A DNA stretch of 18,795 bases from a bacterium (GTDB taxonomy: Bacteria; Ratteibacteria; UBA8468; B48-G9; DTJG01): contig JAOAAW010000033.1 in assembly GCA_026418655.1 (NCBI GenBank), forward strand, positions 1-18,795. Reading direction: 5' to 3'. Positions 15,674 through 18,795 of the stretch are shown in pieces. How positions within the stretch are numbered: the stretch's first letter is position 1; the number at the start of each line of letters is the position of its first letter. The notes beneath the pieces were generated by a model. It was not told the DNA's origin. It did not search any database and saw nothing but the letters and a program-made list of their open reading frames with translations. Both the position numbers and the translations under genes were made by a program.

Positions 15674-16681
15674 CTATTCTTTCTCTGCAAGGGAATCATA
15701 AAATTCCACGATGTCCTTCCAGTTTTCTCCTGACATGAATTTTATCGCAGACCTTGGATGTTGATTGAGTAAACCTGTAAGCATATAGGGAATATCAAAT
15801 CCCCATCTGAGCTGAGAACGGAGTGGTTCAATCCAGTCCCTTATGCACATAAGTACAGGCCTCAGATGAAACTTTGGATTATGCAGAAAACCCAGCAACA
15901 GTTCTAACTGACAATTTCCTGCACCCCTTCCAAGCCCAGCAAGGCTTGCGTCCAGCCAGCTTGCACCTAAAATCAAAGCTTCAATAGTGTTCGCATAAGC
16001 AAGTTGCTGATTGTTGTGGGTGTGTATGCCAACTTCTTTTCCAGCAGCCCTTGCATACTTCAGATATTTTTTTGTCAGATCTCTTATCTGTTCACTGTAA
16101 AGCGCTCCAAAACTATCAACAAGGTAGATAACCCTTACTTCTGATTTTGCTATTACTTCAAGGGCTTCATTCAGTTCTCTATCCTGAACTGTTGAAATTG
16201 CCATCAGGTTAAGTGTTGTTTCATATCCTTTGTCGTGGGCATCCTTAATCATATCAAGCGCAGTTGGTATCTGGTGAATATAAGTTGCCACTCTTACAAG
16301 ATCAATTACACTATCTTTTTTGGGAAGGATATCCTGGTGATAGTCGGTTCTTTCTGCATCCGCCATCACAGAAAGTTTAAGATTGGTATTATTATCTCCA
16401 ACAATTCTTCTGATATCATCCTCATCGCAGAATTTCCATGTGCCGAATTCAGATGGTGCAAAAATCTTTTTTGATGCTTTATAGCCAAGTTCCATATAGT
16501 CAATGCCTGCCTCAACGCAGGTTCTGTACACTGCCTTTATGAATTCATCATCAAATTTGTGGTCGTTCATCAATCCACCATCACGAATGGTGCAATCCAG
16601 AACTTTTATGTCTGGTCTGTAGGTTACCCAGTCACCCTGTTTGGTGATTCTTGTTGATTCTCCTTTCTGCTGTTTTGCCAT
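15674..16681 (-). CDS. DRE-TIM aldolase-like enzyme (HMGL/4-hydroxy-2-oxovalerate aldolase type)
   Basis: This 335-residue enzyme belongs to the DRE-TIM metallolyase superfamily, which makes or breaks C-C bonds next to a carboxylate using a divalent metal. KVLDCTIRDGG (26-36) supplies metal ligand D29 and the R33-D34 pair; HTHNN (220-224) supplies the two histidine ligands; GLGRGAGN (249-256) is the family loop. The C-terminal 70 residues (WGFDIPYMLTGLLNQHPRSA, 293-312) are shared with a poorly characterised aldolase-domain group, not with isopropylmalate or homocitrate synthases, which have a LeuA dimer domain. No acyl-CoA-dependent partner (such as acetaldehyde dehydrogenase) is adjacent, so the substrate is unknown. 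An excellent AAGGAGGA lies four bases before the ATG. It forms its own transcription unit, divergent from the DUF4159 gene. Confidence 0.88.
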   Translation of the reverse strand: MAKQQKGESTRITKQGDWVTYRPDIKVLDCTIRDGGLMNDHKFDDEFIKAVYRTCVEAGIDYMELGYKASKKIFAPSEFGTWKFCDEDDIRRIVGDNNTNLKLSVMADAERTDYHQDILPKKDSVIDLVRVATYIHQIPTALDMIKDAHDKGYETTLNLMAISTVQDRELNEALEVIAKSEVRVIYLVDSFGALYSEQIRDLTKKYLKYARAAGKEVGIHTHNNQQLAYANTIEALILGASWLDASLAGLGRGAGNCQLELLLGFLHNPKFHLRPVLMCIRDWIEPLRSQLRWGFDIPYMLTGLLNQHPRSAIKFMSGENWKDIVEFYDSLAEKE

Positions 16682-16705
16682 TTATCCTCCTTTGCTATTC
16701 GATAA

Positions 16706-16714
16706 ATTATACCA
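16706..16714 (-). promoter_or_regulatory. Extended -10 promoter of the aldolase-like gene
   Basis: On the minus strand TGGTATAAT (16714-16706) is a perfect extended -10. No -35 box is seen at 16-18 bp, which the TGn element can compensate for. The predicted start is near 16700, leaving a leader of about 18 bases that holds the AAGGAGGA site. Confidence 0.65.
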
Positions 16715-16740
16715 TAACCATCTATGATTTTTGTGTTCAC

Positions 16741-16768
16741 TTGCAAAATTTTTTACCGGTTGTAAACT
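16741..16768 (+). promoter_or_regulatory. Weak candidate promoter of the DUF4159 gene
   Basis: TTGCAA (16741-16746) and TAAACT (16763-16768) are 16 bp apart, each four of six to consensus. It is the only plausible pair between the divergent aldolase promoter and ATG 16803. Confidence 0.35.
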
Positions 16769-16802
16769 ATCCACAAATAAATCCGTCTATTTATTTAAAG
16801 GT

Positions 16803-18242
16803 ATGGGAAAAATAAAATTTGCTCTGTTTGTTTTACTGATGTTCGGTTCAGGACTTAACGTCTGTTCAGCATGGGAATGTGGTAAAGCACCACCTGCAAA
16901 AGAACCCCAGAGAATAAAAGCAGGAGAAGCATTTCCACCATTGCCGCTTCCTGCCACACCTTTGCGAAGGTCTGAAAGAAAAAATCCACCTGCACCACCA
17001 ATACTTGTTGGAAAGGTTATATGTGGAACCAATGAATCGTGGACAAGGGCTGAAAACGATATTGAAAATCTTCTACGTCTGGCCACACAGAGGATAGGAG
17101 TTGCCTATCAGGCAATAAAGATTGACCTCAAAAGATTTTCTTATGACCCAGAAGAAATACCAATTCTATACATAACCAGTGTTGAACCATTTGTTCCTGA
17201 TGCAGACACAATGGGAAAAATTAAGGAATATCTTGAAAAGGGTGGATTTCTATGGATTAATGCATCTTCTGGAAGTCAGGATTTCATCAGGGCAATGGTT
17301 GAATGGGTTGATAGGCTGTATCCTGACAGAAATATGTATCCGGTCTATAATAATCATCCACTGATGAATTGCCTTGAAGATATAAATTCTGTGAAAATTC
17401 TAAAGGATAATGTTATGTCTTCGGGTGGCCCTAATCTGAGGGTATTGAACCTGGGTTGCAGAGCAGCCGTGATTCTTTCACCATACGACCTCGGATGTGG
17501 ATGGGCACTTCATACACACCCATGGGGCTGGAGGTATGACCCGCAGGATGCAATAAGAATTGGAATAAACATGCTCACATACTGTCTTGGCTGGATTGAA
17601 TTTGGAAAACTTTTTGGAATGACGCCTTTTTATGTTGAAAAAATCAAGAAAAAGGAAGGCAGGTTGTATATAGGACAGATAATACATTCAGGCGATTGGG
17701 ATCCCCATCCTTCTGCTCTGGGGAAATTGTTAAGAAGAACCTCTGAACAAACAGGAGCATCTGTGTTTCTTGACAGGATAGCAATTGATTTGAAAAAGGA
17801 TTCATTAAAGGATACTCCTCTACTATATATCACAGGACATTTTAATCCCAATCTGTCGGATGATGAGATAAAAAAATTAAGAGAATTTTTACTCGGTGGC
17901 GGTGCTATTATAGCCGATGCATGCTGTGGAAGCCAGGAGTTTGTGGATAATTTCAGAAAACTGATAAAAAATATATTGCCAGAAGCAAAAGTTTCTATCT
18001 GGGATTCCAATCACAATATATACAAAGTTCCATTTAAAATTGGGGAGTTTCATTATTCATATCCTGAAAAAAATCCCCCCCTTGAGGTTTATACATTTCG
18101 TGGGATACCGGTAGTAATATTTTCTCCCTACGGTATGGGAAGTGGATGGGAAGGAATACCGAGGCCCTATACAAAAGAAATAGAAATTGAACAGGCACAA
18201 AAACTAGGAGTAAATATTATTACATATCTGATGACTAACTGA
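16803..18242 (+). CDS. Secreted tandem DUF4159 protein
   Basis: A 479-residue protein with a signal peptide (MGKIKFALFVLLMFGSGLNVCSA), a proline-rich linker (about 27-66) and two DUF4159 repeats, about 68-255 and 279-479. The repeats share corresponding segments: LEKGGFLWINASSGSQDFI versus LLGGGAIIADACCGSQEFV, and AAVILSPYDLGCGW versus PVVIFSPYGMGSGW. DUF4159 is a glutamine-amidotransferase/ThuA-like fold of unknown function, common in planctomycetes and relatives beside MoxR genes. ATG 16803 is preferred over an upstream TTG at 16731 because it places the signal peptide at the N-terminus; its AAAGG is very close to the start. The MoxR gene begins nine bases after the stop, so the two are probably co-transcribed. 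A role in the cell envelope is inferred from export and neighbours. Confidence 0.87.
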   Translation: MGKIKFALFVLLMFGSGLNVCSAWECGKAPPAKEPQRIKAGEAFPPLPLPATPLRRSERKNPPAPPILVGKVICGTNESWTRAENDIENLLRLATQRIGVAYQAIKIDLKRFSYDPEEIPILYITSVEPFVPDADTMGKIKEYLEKGGFLWINASSGSQDFIRAMVEWVDRLYPDRNMYPVYNNHPLMNCLEDINSVKILKDNVMSSGGPNLRVLNLGCRAAVILSPYDLGCGWALHTHPWGWRYDPQDAIRIGINMLTYCLGWIEFGKLFGMTPFYVEKIKKKEGRLYIGQIIHSGDWDPHPSALGKLLRRTSEQTGASVFLDRIAIDLKKDSLKDTPLLYITGHFNPNLSDDEIKKLREFLLGGGAIIADACCGSQEFVDNFRKLIKNILPEAKVSIWDSNHNIYKVPFKIGEFHYSYPEKNPPLEVYTFRGIPVVIFSPYGMGSGWEGIPRPYTKEIEIEQAQKLGVNIITYLMTN

Positions 18243-18251
18243 AGGGCTCTT

Positions 18252-18795
18252 ATGGATAATATACAAATGTTGAGAGAAATTGAACAGGCGAAGAAAAGAA
18301 TAGTGGAGCAGATGCACAGGGTGATAGTGGGACAGGATGATACTATTGAGAAAATTTTAATAGGGCTTTTCGCCGGCGGCCATTGTTTGCTTGTGGGGGT
18401 TCCTGGGCTGGCAAAAACTTTGATGATAAGGACACTTTCAAGAATACTTGATCTGAAATTCAAAAGAATTCAGTTCACACCTGACCTTATGCCTTCTGAT
18501 ATTACAGGCATAGATGTGATTGAAGAGAATCCTGAAACCAGACAGAGGAACTTAAGATTTATACCGGGTCCTATTTTTGCCAACCTCGTTCTTGCGGATG
18601 AGATAAATCGTGCTCCACCAAAAACACAGGCTGCTTTACTGGGAGCAATGCAGGAATATCAGGTCACGGTTGGAAACAAGACATACAGCCTTGAAAAGCC
18701 GTTTTTGGTTCTGGCAACGCAAAACCCAATAGAACTTGAAGGTACTTATCCCTTACCAGAAGCCCAGCTTGACAGATTTATGTTCAGTATCTATC
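18252..18795 (+). CDS. MoxR-family AAA+ ATPase (partial, runs off the window)
   Basis: The first 181 residues of a MoxR ATPase, open to the window end. A helical N-terminus with VIVGQDDTIEKI is followed by Walker A GVPGLAKT (the MoxR variant with Ala before Lys), the TPDLMPSDITG segment, Walker B LVLADEINRAPPKTQAALL, sensor-1 ATQNP and EGTYPLPEAQLDRF. These proteins act as chaperone-like ATPases on von Willebrand factor-type partners, usually encoded next door with DUF58 proteins. AAGGG before the ATG is a modest ribosome site. It starts nine bases after the DUF4159 gene. Confidence 0.96.
   Translation, partial: MDNIQMLREIEQAKKRIVEQMHRVIVGQDDTIEKILIGLFAGGHCLLVGVPGLAKTLMIRTLSRILDLKFKRIQFTPDLMPSDITGIDVIEENPETRQRNLRFIPGPIFANLVLADEINRAPPKTQAALLGAMQEYQVTVGNKTYSLEKPFLVLATQNPIELEGTYPLPEAQLDRFMFSIY

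Noticed and set aside
15646..15690. GGCCCAAGA...TCTTGCC as a bidirectional terminator between convergent genes
   Set aside because: The stem has a two-base bulge and only four clean pairs beside the loop.
16731..16802. N-terminal extension of the DUF4159 gene from TTG 16731
   Set aside because: It would bury the signal peptide 24 residues in, and the region holds the candidate promoter.
1..18795. CRISPR array, insertion sequence or prophage
   Set aside because: No regularly spaced repeats, transposase, integrase or phage structural genes are visible on either strand.

Overview
The window is AT-rich bacterial chromosomal DNA, mostly genes separated by short gaps, with clear Shine-Dalgarno sites and sigma70-like promoters. 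It holds one tRNA and no phage, transposon or CRISPR structure. The mix of genes suggests an uncultured, polysaccharide-degrading bacterium of the broad PVC/Omnitrophota-like kind: a heparinase II/III-type lyase, a very large secreted glycosidase-like protein, an Asp-box sialidase-like protein, a DUF4159 protein beside a MoxR ATPase, and multi-PAS/GAF c-di-GMP enzymes. That placement is inferred from gene content only; there is no phylogenetic marker that settles it.

Layout. Positions 68-1363: a soluble PAS-PAS-GGDEF diguanylate cyclase. Positions 1387-1503: tRNA-Thr(UGU) with its own strong promoter. Positions 1548-1700 (minus): a probable remnant of a pseudopilin-like gene. Positions 1776-3857: a secreted heparinase II/III-type lyase interrupted by an in-frame TAG where the family normally has a Trp codon. 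Positions 3854-4921 (minus): mnmA (tRNA 2-thiouridylase), tail-to-tail and overlapping with the lyase. Positions 5006-10158: a coupled pair (ATGA overlap), a 1347-residue secreted protein with a clan GH-A-like core and a C-terminal FN3 domain, then a four-Asp-box sialidase-like protein without a signal peptide. Positions 10161-10964 (minus): a membrane-anchored DUF5715/M15-like peptidase. Positions 11077-15659: an operon of a 1390-residue PAS/GAF/HD-GYP c-di-GMP phosphodiesterase and two small proteins (70 and 52 residues), the second not previously listed because of its size. Positions 15674-16681 (minus): a DRE-TIM aldolase-like enzyme. Positions 16803-18795: a secreted tandem-DUF4159 protein and the start of a MoxR AAA+ ATPase that runs off the window.

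How it may work together. The lyase, the giant GH-like protein and the Asp-box protein look like a small glycan-degradation locus, split by mnmA on the opposite strand. The flanking diguanylate cyclase and HD-GYP phosphodiesterase have intact catalytic motifs and no membrane segments, so both c-di-GMP synthesis and breakdown are encoded here as cytosolic sensors. DUF4159-MoxR is the start of the familiar MoxR/DUF58/von Willebrand-type cluster, presumably continuing beyond the window.

Most worth a second look: the amber codon in the lyase with a palindromic operator-like site at its promoter; an MnmA that lacks the usual second catalytic cysteine and is probably expressed from a leaderless transcript whose -35 box is shared with the divergent glycosidase gene; the giant GH-like protein as a possible unassigned glycosidase family; and the two small proteins following the HD-GYP gene.
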